From Zeus faber (lineage: Eukaryota; Chordata; Actinopteri; Zeiformes; Zeidae): a stretch of DNA of 64,000 nucleotides. Made by a program: the position numbers and the translations under genes. The notes beneath the pieces were generated by a model that was given only the letters and a program-made list of their open reading frames with translations, was not told where the DNA came from and did not search any database. Shown here piece by piece: positions 12,569-22,940 of this stretch; position 1 is the first letter of the stretch; every line of letters starts with the position of its first letter. The stretch covers positions 744,001 to 808,000 of the forward strand of contig OY482861.1 in assembly GCA_960531495.1 (NCBI GenBank), given 5' to 3'.

Positions 12569-13792
12569 ATGTATTTGTCGAGGTATGAGCATTTTCAGAA
12601 CATTGGACGGTTTGCTGTCTAGCTGAATTAGAGAAACACCGAACCATTGTCTCTTCAGAGGTGAATGATTCAGAATGCTGTAGTAGAGCATAGAAATTTT
12701 ATTAATATGATGAACTATTATGTACTTCCTAAGTTTTTCTCTCAGATTTCTATGCCCATCTAACATGTATTTGTGGAGTTAGGATCATTTTCATCATAGT
12801 GTGCACATGTGGGAAAAAACGCATTTTCAGCCGATTTAAACGTCGAAAAGGGGAATTGGTTAAACGCTTCAGTCATTACTCTGTGTGACAGTGTCAGACA
12901 GTTTAAATACAATGGTGAACTAGTATATGCTGCTAAAGCGTTGTTTGTCAAACAGTTTTAGGCCCATACAACATGTATTTGTCGAGTTATGATCATTTTC
13001 AGAACTTGTGACGGTTTGCTGTCTAGCTGAATTAGAGAAACACCGAACCATTGTCTATTCAGAGGTGAATGATTCAGAATGCTGCAGTACAGCATAGAAA
13101 TTTAATTAATATGATGAACTATTATGTGCTTCTTAAGTGTTTCTCACAAATTTCTAGGCCCATATAACATGTATTTGTGGAGTTATGATCATTTTCATCA
13201 TTGTGTGCACATGTGGGAAAAAACGCATTTTCAGCCGATTTAAACGTCGAAAAGGGGAATTGGTTAAACGCTTCAGTCATAACTCTGTGTGACAGTGTCA
13301 GACAGTTTAAATACAATGGTGAACTAGTATATGCTGCTAAATTGTTGTTTGTCAAACAGTTTTAGGCCCATGTAAAATGTATTTGTCGAGTTATGATTAT
13401 TTTCATCATTGTGTGCACATGTGGGAAAAAACGCATTTTCAGCCGATTTAAACGTCGAAAAGGGGAATTGGTTAAACGCTTCAGTCATTACTCTGTGTGA
13501 CAGTGTCAGACAGTTTAAATACATTGGTGAACTAGTATATGCTGCTAAAGTGTTGTTTGTCAACCAGTTTTAGGCCCATCTAACATGTATTTGTCGAGTT
13601 ATGATCATTTTCATCATTATGTGTACATGTGGGAAAAAACGCATTTTCAGCCGATTTAAACGTCGAAAAGGGGAATTGCTTAAACGCTTCAGTCATTACT
13701 CTGTGTGACAGTGTCAGACAGTTTAATTACAATGGTGAACTAGTATATGCTGCTAAAGCGTTGTTTGTCAAACAGTTTTAGGCCCATACAAC

Positions 13793-15408
13793 ATGTATTT
13801 GTCGAGGTATGAGCATTTTCAGAACATTGGACGGTTTGCTGTCTAGCTGAATTAGAGAAACACCGAACCATTGTCTCTTCAGAGGTGAATGATTCAGAAT
13901 GCTGCAGTACAGCATAGAAATTTTATTAATATGATGAACTATTATGTGTTTCCTAAGTTTTTCTCTCAGATTTCTATGCCCATCTAACATGTATTTCTGG
14001 AGTTATGATCATTTTCAGAACTTGTGACGGTTTGCTGTCTAACTGAATTAGAGAAACACCGAACCATTGTCTCTTCAGAGGTGAATGATTCAGAATGCTG
14101 CAGTACAGCATAGAAATTTAATTAATATGATGAACTATTATGTGCTTCTTAAGTGTTTCTCACAGATTTCTAGGCCCATCTAATATGTATTTGTGGAGTT
14201 ATGATCATTTTCATCATTGTGTGCACATGTGGGAAAAAACGCATTTTCAGCCGATTTAAACGTCGAAAAGGGGAATTGGTTAAACGCTTCAGTCATTACT
14301 CTGTGTGACAGTGTCAGACAGTTTAAATACAATGGTGAACTAGTATATGCTGCTAAAGTATTGTTTGTCAAACAGTTTTCGGCCCATCTAACATGTATTT
14401 GTCGAGTTATGATTATTTTCATCATTGTGTGCACATGTGGGAAAAAACGCATTTTCAGCCAATTTAAACGTCGAAAAGGGGAATTGCTTAAACGCTTCAG
14501 TCATTACTCTGTGTGACAGTGTCAGACAGTTTAATTACAATGGTGAACTAGTATATGCTGCTAAAGCGTTGTTTGTCAAACAGTTTTAGGCCCATACAAC
14601 ATGTATTTGTCGAGGTATGAGCATTTTCAGAACATTGGACGGTTTGCTGTCTAGCTGAATTAGAGAAACACCGAACCATTGTCTCTTCAGAGGTGAATGA
14701 TTCAGAATGCTGCAGTACAGCATAGAAATTTTATTAATATGATGAACTATTATGTGTTTCCTAAGTTTTTCTCTCAGATTTCTATGCCCATCTAACATGT
14801 ATTTCTGGAGTTATGATCATTTTCAGAACTTGTGACGGTTTGCTGTCTAACTGAATTAGAGAAACACCGAACCATTGTCTCTTCAGAGGTGAATGATTCA
14901 GAATGCTGCAGTACAGCATAGAAATTTAATTAATATGATGAACTATTATGTGCTTCTTAAGTGTTTCTCACAGATTTCTAGGCCCATCTAATATGTATTT
15001 GTGGAGTTATGATCATTTTCATCATTGTGTGCACATGTGGGAAAAAACGCATTTTCAGCCGATTTAAACGTCGAAAAGGGGAATTGGTTAAACGCTTCAG
15101 TCATTACTCTGTGTGACAGTGTCAGACAGTTTAAATACAATGGTGAACTAGTATATGCTGCTAAAGTATTGTTTGTCAAACAGTTTTCGGCCCATCTAAC
15201 ATGTATTTGTCGAGTTATGATTATTTTCATCATTGTGTGCACATGTGGGAAAAAACGCATTTTCAGCCAATTTAAACGTCGAAAAGGGGAATTGGTTAAA
15301 CGCTTCAGTCATTACTCTGTGTGACAGTGTCAGACAGTTTAAATACAATGGTGAACTAGTATATGCTGCTAAAGCGTTGTTTGTCAAACAGTTTTAGGCC
15401 CATACAAC
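13793..15408 (+). repeat. 808-bp tandem duplication within the higher-order repeat
   Basis: The two B B A A tetramers 13793-14600 and 14601-15408 are near copies, including the rare ATATGTATTT anchors at 14185 and 14993 and the CTAACTGAATT variant in both B2 units. They differ in the last A, because the first tetramer ends with a recombinant A (14393) that marks the exchange point. Confidence 0.92.
14393..14600 (+). repeat. Crossover-junction A monomer (first)
   Basis: Its left part carries GATTATTTT and GCCAATTT (A at 14461), as in the A at 11553 and 15201. Its right part carries AATTGCTT (C at 14487) and TTTAATTAC, as in the A at 10745 and 13585. No parental copy has both. The exchange therefore lies between 14461 and 14487 and is the unequal crossover that created the 808-bp duplication. 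Confidence 0.88.
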
Positions 15409-16216
15409 ATGTATTTGACGAGGTATGAGCATTTTCAGAACATTGGACGGTTTGCTGTCTAGCTGAATTAGAGAAACACCGAACCATTGTCTCTTCAGAG
15501 GTGAATGATTCAGAATGCTGCAGTACAGCATAGAAATTTTATTAATATGATGAACTATTATGTGCTTCCTAATTTTTTCTCTCAGATTTCTATGCCCATC
15601 TAACATGTATTTCTGGAGTTATGATCATTTTCAGAACTTGTGACGGTTTGCTGTCTAGCTGAATTAGAGAAACACCGAACCATTGTCTCTTCAGAGGTGA
15701 ATGATTCAGAATGCTGCAGTACAGCATAGAAATTTTATTAATATGATGAACTATTATGTGCTTCTTAAGTGTTTCTCACAGATTTCTAGGCCCATCTAAC
15801 ATGTATTTGTGGAGTTATGATCATTTTCATCATTGTGTGCACATGTGGGAAAAAACGCATTTTCAGCCGATTTAAACGTCGAAAAGGGGAATTGCTTAAA
15901 CGCTTCAGTCATTACTCTGTTTGACAGTGTCAGACAGTTTAAATACAATGGTGAACTAGTATATGCTGCTAAAGTGTTGTTTGTCAAACAGTTTTAGGCC
16001 CATCTAACATGTATTTGTCGAGTTATGATCATTTTCATCATTATGTGCACATGTGGGAAAAAACGCATTTTCAGCCGATTTAAACATCGAAAAGGGGAAT
16101 TGGTTAAACGCTTCAGTCATTACTCTGTGTGACAGTGTCAGACAGTCTAAATACAATGGTGAACTAGTTTATGCTGCTAAAGCGTTGTTTGTCAAACAGT
16201 TTTAGGCCCATACAAC

Positions 16217-19200
16217 ATGTATTTGTCGAGGTATGAGCATTTTCAGAACATTGGACGGTTTGCTGTCTAGCTGAATTAGAGAAACACCGAACCATTGTCT
16301 CTTCAGAGGTGAATGATTCAGAATGCTGTAGTAGAGCATAGAAATTTTATTAATATGATGAACTATTATGTACTTCCTAAGTTTTTCTCTCAGATTTCTA
16401 TGCCCATCTAACATGTATTTGTGGAGTTAGGATCATTTTCATCATAGTGTGCACATGTGGGAAAAAACGCATTTTCAGCCGATTTAAACGTCGAAAAGGG
16501 GAATTGGTTAAACGCTTCAGTCATTACTCTGTGTGACAGTGTCAGACAGTTTAAATACAATGGTGAACTAGTATATGCTGCTAAAGCGTTGTTTGTCAAA
16601 CAGTTTTAGGCCCATACAACATGTATTTGTCGAGTTATGATCATTTTCAGAACTTGTGACGGTTTGCTGTCTAGCTGAATTAGAGAAACACCGAACCATT
16701 GTCTATTCAGAGGTGAATGATTCAGAATGCTGCAGTACAGCATAGAAATTTAATTAATATGATGAACTATTATGTGCTTCTTAAGTGTTTCTCACAAATT
16801 TCTAGGCCCATATAACATGTATTTGTGGAGTTATGATCATTTTCATCATTGTGTGCACATGTGGGAAAAAACGCATTTTCAGCCGATTTAAACGTCGAAA
16901 AGGGGAATTGGTTAAACGCTTCAGTCATAACTCTGTGTGACAGTGTCAGACAGTTTAAATACAATGGTGAACTAGTATATGCTGCTAAATTGTTGTTTGT
17001 CAAACAGTTTTAGGCCCATGTAAAATGTATTTGTCGAGTTATGATTATTTTCATCATTGTGTGCACATGTGGGAAAAAACGCATTTTCAGCCGATTTAAA
17101 CGTCGAAAAGGGGAATTGGTTAAACGCTTCAGTCATTACTCTGTGTGACAGTGTCAGACAGTTTAAATACATTGGTGAACTAGTATATGCTGCTAAAGTG
17201 TTGTTTGTCAACCAGTTTTAGGCCCATCTAACATGTATTTGTCGAGTTATGATCATTTTCATCATTATGTGTACATGTGGGAAAAAACGCATTTTCAGCC
17301 GATTTAAACGTCGAAAAGGGGAATTGCTTAAACGCTTCAGTCATTACTCTGTGTGACAGTGTCAGACAGTTTAATTACAATGGTGAACTAGTATATGCTG
17401 CTAAAGCGTTGTTTGTCAAACAGTTTTAGGCCCATACAACATGTATTTGTCGAGGTATGAGCATTTTCAGAACATTGGACGGTTTGCTGTCTAGCTGAAT
17501 TAGAGAAACACCGAACCATTGTCTCTTCAGAGGTGAATGATTCAGAATGCTGCAGTACAGCATAGAAATTTTATTAATATGATGAACTATTATGTGTTTC
17601 CTAAGTTTTTCTCTCAGATTTCTATGCCCATCTAACATGTATTTCTGGAGTTATGATCATTTTCAGAACTTGTGACGGTTTGCTGTCTAACTGAATTAGA
17701 GAAACACCGAACCATTGTCTCTTCAGAGGTGAATGATTCAGAATGCTGCAGTACAGCATAGAAATTTAATTAATATGATGAACTATTATGTGCTTCTTAA
17801 GTGTTTCTCACAGATTTCTAGGCCCATCTAATATGTATTTGTGGAGTTATGATCATTTTCATCATTGTGTGCACATGTGGGAAAAAACGCATTTTCAGCC
17901 GATTTAAACGTCGAAAAGGGGAATTGGTTAAACGCTTCAGTCATTACTCTGTGTGACAGTGTCAGACAGTTTAAATACAATGGTGAACTAGTATATGCTG
18001 CTAAAGTATTGTTTGTCAAACAGTTTTCGGCCCATCTAACATGTATTTGTCGAGTTATGATTATTTTCATCATTGTGTGCACATGTGGGAAAAAACGCAT
18101 TTTCAGCCAATTTAAACGTCGAAAAGGGGAATTGGTTAAACGCTTCAGTCATTACTCTGTGTGACAGTGTCAGACAGTTTAAATACAATGGTGAACTAGT
18201 ATATGCTGCTAAAGCGTTGTTTGTCAAACAGTTTTTGGCCCATACAACATGTATTTGACGAGGTATGAGCATTTTCAGAACATTGGACGGTTTGCTGTCT
18301 AGCTGAATTAGAGAAACACCGAACCATTGTCTCTTCAGAGGTGAATGATTCAGAATGCTGCAGTACAGCATAGAAATTTTATTAATATGATGAACTATTA
18401 TGTGCTTCCTAATTTTTTCTCTCAGATTTCTATGCCCATCTAACATGTATTTCTGGAGTTATGATCATTTTCAGAACTTGTGACGGTTTGCTGTCTAGCT
18501 GAATTAGAGAAACACCGAACCATTGTCTCTTCAGAGGTGAATGATTCAGAATGCTGCAGTACAGCATAGAAATTTTATTAATATGATGAACTATTATGTG
18601 CTTCTTAAGTGTTTCTCACAGATTTCTAGGCCCATCTAACATGTATTTGTGGAGTTATGATCATTTTCATCATTGTGTGCACATGTGGGAAAAAACGCAT
18701 TTTCAGCCGATTTAAACGTCGAAAAGGGGAATTGCTTAAACGCTTCAGTCATTACTCTGTTTGACAGTGTCAGACAGTTTAAATACAATGGTGAACTAGT
18801 ATATGCTGCTAAAGTGTTGTTTGTCAAACAGTTTTAGGCCCATCTAACATGTATTTGTCGAGTTATGATCATTTTCATCATTATGTGCACATGTGGGAAA
18901 AAACGCATTTTCAGCCGATTTAAACGTCGAAAAGGGGAATTGGTTAAACGCTTCAGTCATTACTCTGTGTGACAGTGTCAGACAGTTTAAATACAATGGT
19001 GAACTAGTATATGCTGCTAAAGTGTTGTTTGTCAACCAGGTTTAGGCCCATCTAACATGTATTTGTCGAGTTATGATCATTTTCATCATTATGTGTACAT
19101 TTGGGAAAAAACGCATTTTCAGCCGATTTAAACGTCGAAAAGGGGAATTGCTTAAACGCTTCAGTCATTACTCTGTGTGACAGTGTCAGACAGTTTAAAT

Positions 19201-20072
19201 AAAATGGTGAACTAGTATATGCTGCTAAAGCGTTGTTTGTCAAACAGTTTTAGGCCCATACAACATGTATTTGTCGAGGTATGAGCATTTTCAGAACATT
19301 GGACGGTTTGCTGTCTAGCTGAATTAGACAAACACCGAACCATTGTCTCTTCAGAGGTGAATGATTCAGAATGCTGCAGTACAGCATTGAAATTTAATTA
19401 ATATGATGAACTATTATGTGCTTCCTAAGTTTTTCTCTCAGATTTCTATGCCCATCGAACATGTATTTCTGGAGTTATGATCATTTTCAGAACTTGTGAC
19501 GGTTTGCTGTCTAGCTGAATTAGAGAAACACCGAGCCATTGTCTCTTCAGAGGTGAATGATTGAGAATGCTGCAGTACAGCATAGAAATTTAATTAATAT
19601 GATGAACTATTATGTGCTTCCTTTGTTTTTCTCTCAGATTTCTATGCCCATCTCACATGTATTTGTGGAGTTAGGATCATTTTCATCAATGTGTGCACAT
19701 GTGGGAAAAAACGCATTTTCAGCCGATTTAAACGTCGAAAAGGGGAATTGCTTAAACGCTTCAGTCATTACTCTGTTTGACAGTGTCACACAGTTTAAAT
19801 ACAATGGTGAACTAGTATATGCTGCTAAAGTGTTGTTTGTCAAACAGTTTTAGGCCCATCTAACATGTATTTGTCGAGTTATGATCATTTTCATCATTAT
19901 GTGCACATGTGGGAAAAAACGCATTTTCAGCCGATTTAAACATCGAAAAGGGGAATTGGTTAAACGCTTCAGTCATTACTCTGTGTGACAGTGTCAGACA
20001 GTCTAAATACAATGGTGAACTAGTTTATGCTGCTAAAGCGTTGTTTGTCAAACAGTTTTAGGCCCATACAAC
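16217..20072 (+). repeat. Higher-order repeat, 19-monomer copy (3,856 bp)
   Basis: The 14-monomer order is complete through the A at 18641, then the array departs into A A B B A A. The A at 18849 is GATTTAAACGTC-type with CAACCAGGTTTAGG, and the B2 at 19461 has a B1 tail and the private TTTGTTTTTCTCTC change. At about 18235 one A ends GTTTTTGGCC instead of GTTTTAGGCC. This removes a reverse-strand stop and makes a 136-codon frame across an A/B boundary, an example of how chance alone makes longer frames here. Confidence 0.9.
19057..19864 (+). repeat. Terminal-type A B B A tetramer, copy 1
   Basis: It carries private variants also found at 22105-22912: TACATTTGGG and AAATAAAATGG in the first A, TTAGACAAACACC in B1, ATCGAACATG at the B1/B2 boundary, CCGAGCCATTG in B2, and CTCACATGTATTT at the next anchor. 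Its last A (19657) differs from the matching A at 22705, which has GATTTTAACGTC. Confidence 0.88.
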
Positions 20073-21896
20073 ATGTATTTGTCGAGGTATGAGCATTTTC
20101 AGAACATTGGACGGTTTGCTGTCTAGCTGAATTAGAGAAACACCGAACCATTGTCTCTTCAGAGGTGAATGATTCAGAATGCTGTAGTAGAGCATAGAAA
20201 TTTTATTAATATGATGAACTATTATGTACTTCCTAAGTTTTTCTCTCAGATTTCTATGCCCATCTAACATGTATTTGTGGAGTTAGGATCATTTTCATCA
20301 TAGTGTGCACATGTGGGAAAAAACGCATTTTCAGCCGATTTAAACGTCGAAAAGGGGAATTGGTTAAACGCTTCAGTCATTACTCTGTGTGACAGTGTCA
20401 GACAGTTTAAATACAATGGTGAACTAGTATATGCTGCTAAAGCGTTGTTTGTCAAACAGTTTTAGGCCCATACAACATGTATTTGTCGAGTTATGATCAT
20501 TTTCAGAACTTGTGACGGTTTGCTGTCTAGCTGAATTAGAGAAACACCGAACCATTGTCTATTCAGAGGTGAATGATTCAGAATGCTGCAGTACAGCATA
20601 GAAATTTAATTAATATGATGAACTATTATGTGCTTCTTAAGTGTTTCTCACAGATTTCTAGGCCCATATAACATGTATTTGTGGAGTTATGATCATTTTC
20701 ATCATTGTGTGCACATGTGGGAAAAAACGCATTTTCAGCCGATTTAAACGTCGAAAAGGGGAATTGGTTAAACGCTTCAGTCATAACTCTGTGTGACAGT
20801 GTCAGACAGTTTAAATACAATGGTGAACTAGTATATGCTGCTAAATTGTTGTTTGTCAAACAGTTTTAGGCCCATGTAAAATGTATTTGTCGAGTTATGA
20901 TTATTTTCATCATTGTGTGCACATGTGGGAAAAAACGCATTTTCAGCCGATTTAAACGTCGAAAAGGGGAATTGGTTAAACGCTTCAGTCATTACTCTGT
21001 GTGACAGTGTCAGACAGTTTAAATACATTGGTGAACTAGTATATGCTGCTAAAGTGTTGTTTGTCAACCAGTTTTAGGCCCATCTAACATGTATTTGTCG
21101 AGTTATGATCATTTTCATCATTATGTGTACATGTGGGAAAAAACGCATTTTCAGCCGATTTAAACGTCGAAAAGGGGAATTGCTTAAACGCTTCAGTCAT
21201 TACTCTGTGTGACAGTGTCAGACAGTTTAATTACAATGGTGAACTAGTATATGCTGCTAAAGCGTTGTTTGTCAAACAGTTTTAGGCCCATACAACATGT
21301 ATTTGTCGAGGTATGAGCATTTTCAGAACATTGGACGGTTTGCTGTCTAGCTGAATTAGAGAAACACCGAACCATTGTCTCTTCAGAGGTGAATGATTCA
21401 GAATGCTGCAGTACAGCATAGAAATTTTATTAATATGATGAACTATTATGTGTTTCCTAAGTTTTTCTCTCAGATTTCTATGCCCATCTAACATGTATTT
21501 CTGGAGTTATGATCATTTTCAGAACTTGTGACGGTTTGCTGTCTAACTGAATTAGAGAAACACCGAACCATTGTCTCTTCAGAGGTGAATGATTCAGAAT
21601 GCTGCAGTACAGCATAGAAATTTAATTAATATGATGAACTATTATGTGCTTCTTAAGTGTTTCTCACAGATTTCTAGGCCCATCTAATATGTATTTGTGG
21701 AGTTATGATCATTTTCATCATTGTGTGCACATGTGGGAAAAAACGCATTTTCAGCCGATTTAAACGTCGAAAAGGGGAATTGGTTAAACGCTTCAGTCAT
21801 TACTCTGTGTGACAGTGTCAGACAGTTTAAATACAATGGTGAACTAGTATATGCTGCTAAAGTATTGTTTGTCAAACAGTTTTCGGCCCATCTAAC

Positions 21897-22104
21897 ATGT
21901 ATTTGTCGAGTTATGATTATTTTCATCATTGTGTGCACATGTGGGAAAAAACGCATTTTCAGCCGATTTAAACGTCGAAAAGGGGAATTGGTTAAACGCT
22001 TCAGTCATTACTCTGTGTGACAGTGTCAGACAGTTTAAATACAATGGTGAACTAGTATATGCTGCTAAAGTGTTGTTTGTCAACCAGGTTTAGGCCCATC
22101 TAAC
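21897..22104 (+). repeat. Crossover-junction A monomer (second)
   Basis: The left part has GATTATTTTC and CATTGTGTGC (G at 21931), as in the A at 18041. The right part has GCCGATTT (G at 21965) and the rare CAACCAGGTTTAGG end, as in the A at 18849. The exchange lies between 21931 and 21965. It joined two positions of the higher-order repeat and removed the monomers that separate them in the 16217 copy. Confidence 0.85.
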
Positions 22105-22912
22105 ATGTATTTGTCGAGTTATGATCATTTTCATCATTATGTGTACATTTGGGAAAAAACGCATTTTCAGCCGATTTAAACGTCGAAAAGGGGAATTGCT
22201 TAAACGCTTCAGTCATTACTCTGTGTGACAGTGTCAGACAGTTTAAATAAAATGGTGAACTAGTATATGCTGCTAAAGCGTTGTTTGTCAAACAGTTTTA
22301 GGCCCATACAACATGTATTTGTCGAGGTATGAGCATTTTCAGAACATTGGACGGTTTGCTGTCTAGCTGAATTAGACAAACACCGAACCATTGTCTCTTC
22401 AGAGGTGAATGATTCAGAATGCTGCAGTACAGCATTGAAATTTAATTAATATGATGAACTATTATGTGCTTCCTAAGTTTTTCTCTCAGATTTCTATGCC
22501 CATCGAACATGTATTTCTGGAGTTATGATCATTTTCAGAACTTGTGACGGTTTGCTGTCTAGCTGAATTAGAGAAACACCGAGCCATTGTCTCTTCAGAG
22601 GTGAATGATTGAGAATGCTGCAGTACAGCATAGAAATTTAATTAATATGATGAACTATTATGTGCTTCCTTTGTTTTTCTCTCAGATTTCTATGCCCATC
22701 TCACATGTATTTGTGGAGTTAGGATCATTTTCATCAATGTGTGCACATGTGGGAAAAAACGCATTTTCAGCCGATTTTAACGTCGAAAAGGGGAATTGGT
22801 TAAACGCTTCAGTCATTACTCTGTGTGACAGTGTCAGACAGTTTAAATACAATGGTGAACTAGTATATGCTGCTAAAGTGTTGTTTGTCAAACAGTTTTA
22901 GTCCCATACAAC
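22105..22912 (+). repeat. Terminal-type A B B A tetramer, copy 2 (array edge)
   Basis: It is the partner of 19057-19864 at an offset of 3,048 bp. The final A (22705) is somewhat diverged: GATTTTAACGTC (also in the A at 8505), AATTGGTT, and GTCCCATACAAC instead of GGCCCAT at its right edge. Slightly diverged monomers at an array edge are common, because edge units take part in fewer exchanges. Confidence 0.88.
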
Positions 22913-22940
22913 ATGTATTTGTCGAGTCGAAAAACTTCAA
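22913..22940. other. Junction between A/B satellite and A-rich array
   Basis: The satellite runs 14 bases into the next monomer (ATGTATTTGTCGAG) and then changes at 22927 to TCGAAAAAC of the next array. GTCGA occurs in both partners, so the join has about five bases of microhomology. No terminal inverted repeat, poly-A tail or target-site duplication is visible. Confidence 0.85.

Larger units (their letters stand above)
12569..16216 (+). repeat. Higher-order repeat, expanded 18-monomer copy (3,648 bp)
   Basis: This is the 2,840-bp unit plus 808 bp (2 A + 2 B). The extra four monomers are a direct duplication of 13793-14600 as 14601-15408. The rest follows the 9729 copy in order and in private variants. 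Confidence 0.93.
20073..22912 (+). repeat. Higher-order repeat, last copy (2,840 bp, rearranged)
   Basis: The order is B A B A A A B B A A A B B A. It has the same length as the basic unit but a different 3' half: after the A at 21897 it continues with monomers matching 19057-19864 (offset 3,048 bp) instead of the canonical B B A A. It is the last satellite DNA before the A-rich array. Confidence 0.9.
1..22926 (+). repeat. A/B satellite array, forward orientation
   Basis: This is a continuous head-to-tail array of two monomers that share the anchor ATGTATTT at their left edge: A (208 bp) and B (196 bp). Anchors run from 191 to 22913. The 22,722 bp between them equals 65 A plus 47 B minus one 10-bp deletion, so the map closes exactly. 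B monomers begin at 399, 803, 1831, 2027, 2639, 3251, 3447, 3851, 4255, 4867, 5063, 6081, 6693, 6889, 7501, 8113, 8309, 8921, 9117, 9729, 10133, 10953, 11149, 11761, 11957, 12569, 12973, 13793, 13989, 14601, 14797, 15409, 15605, 16217, 16621, 17441, 17637, 18249, 18445, 19265, 19461, 20073, 20477, 21297, 21493, 22313 and 22509; every other unit is A. Both lengths are close to a nucleosome repeat, which is usual for eukaryotic satellites. No transposon, gene or foreign insertion interrupts the array. I do not recognise the family by name. Confidence 0.97.

Noticed and set aside
1..22912. Families of 63-79 and 70-codon reverse-strand frames repeated in nearly every A and B monomer
   Set aside because: They recur because the monomer recurs. 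Most A frames begin at TTG and not ATG, successive copies are out of phase, and single substitutions open or close them (TAATTAC at 10887, GTTTTTGG at 18235). There is no promoter, splice or gene context. A test of third-position bias across all copies would settle it.
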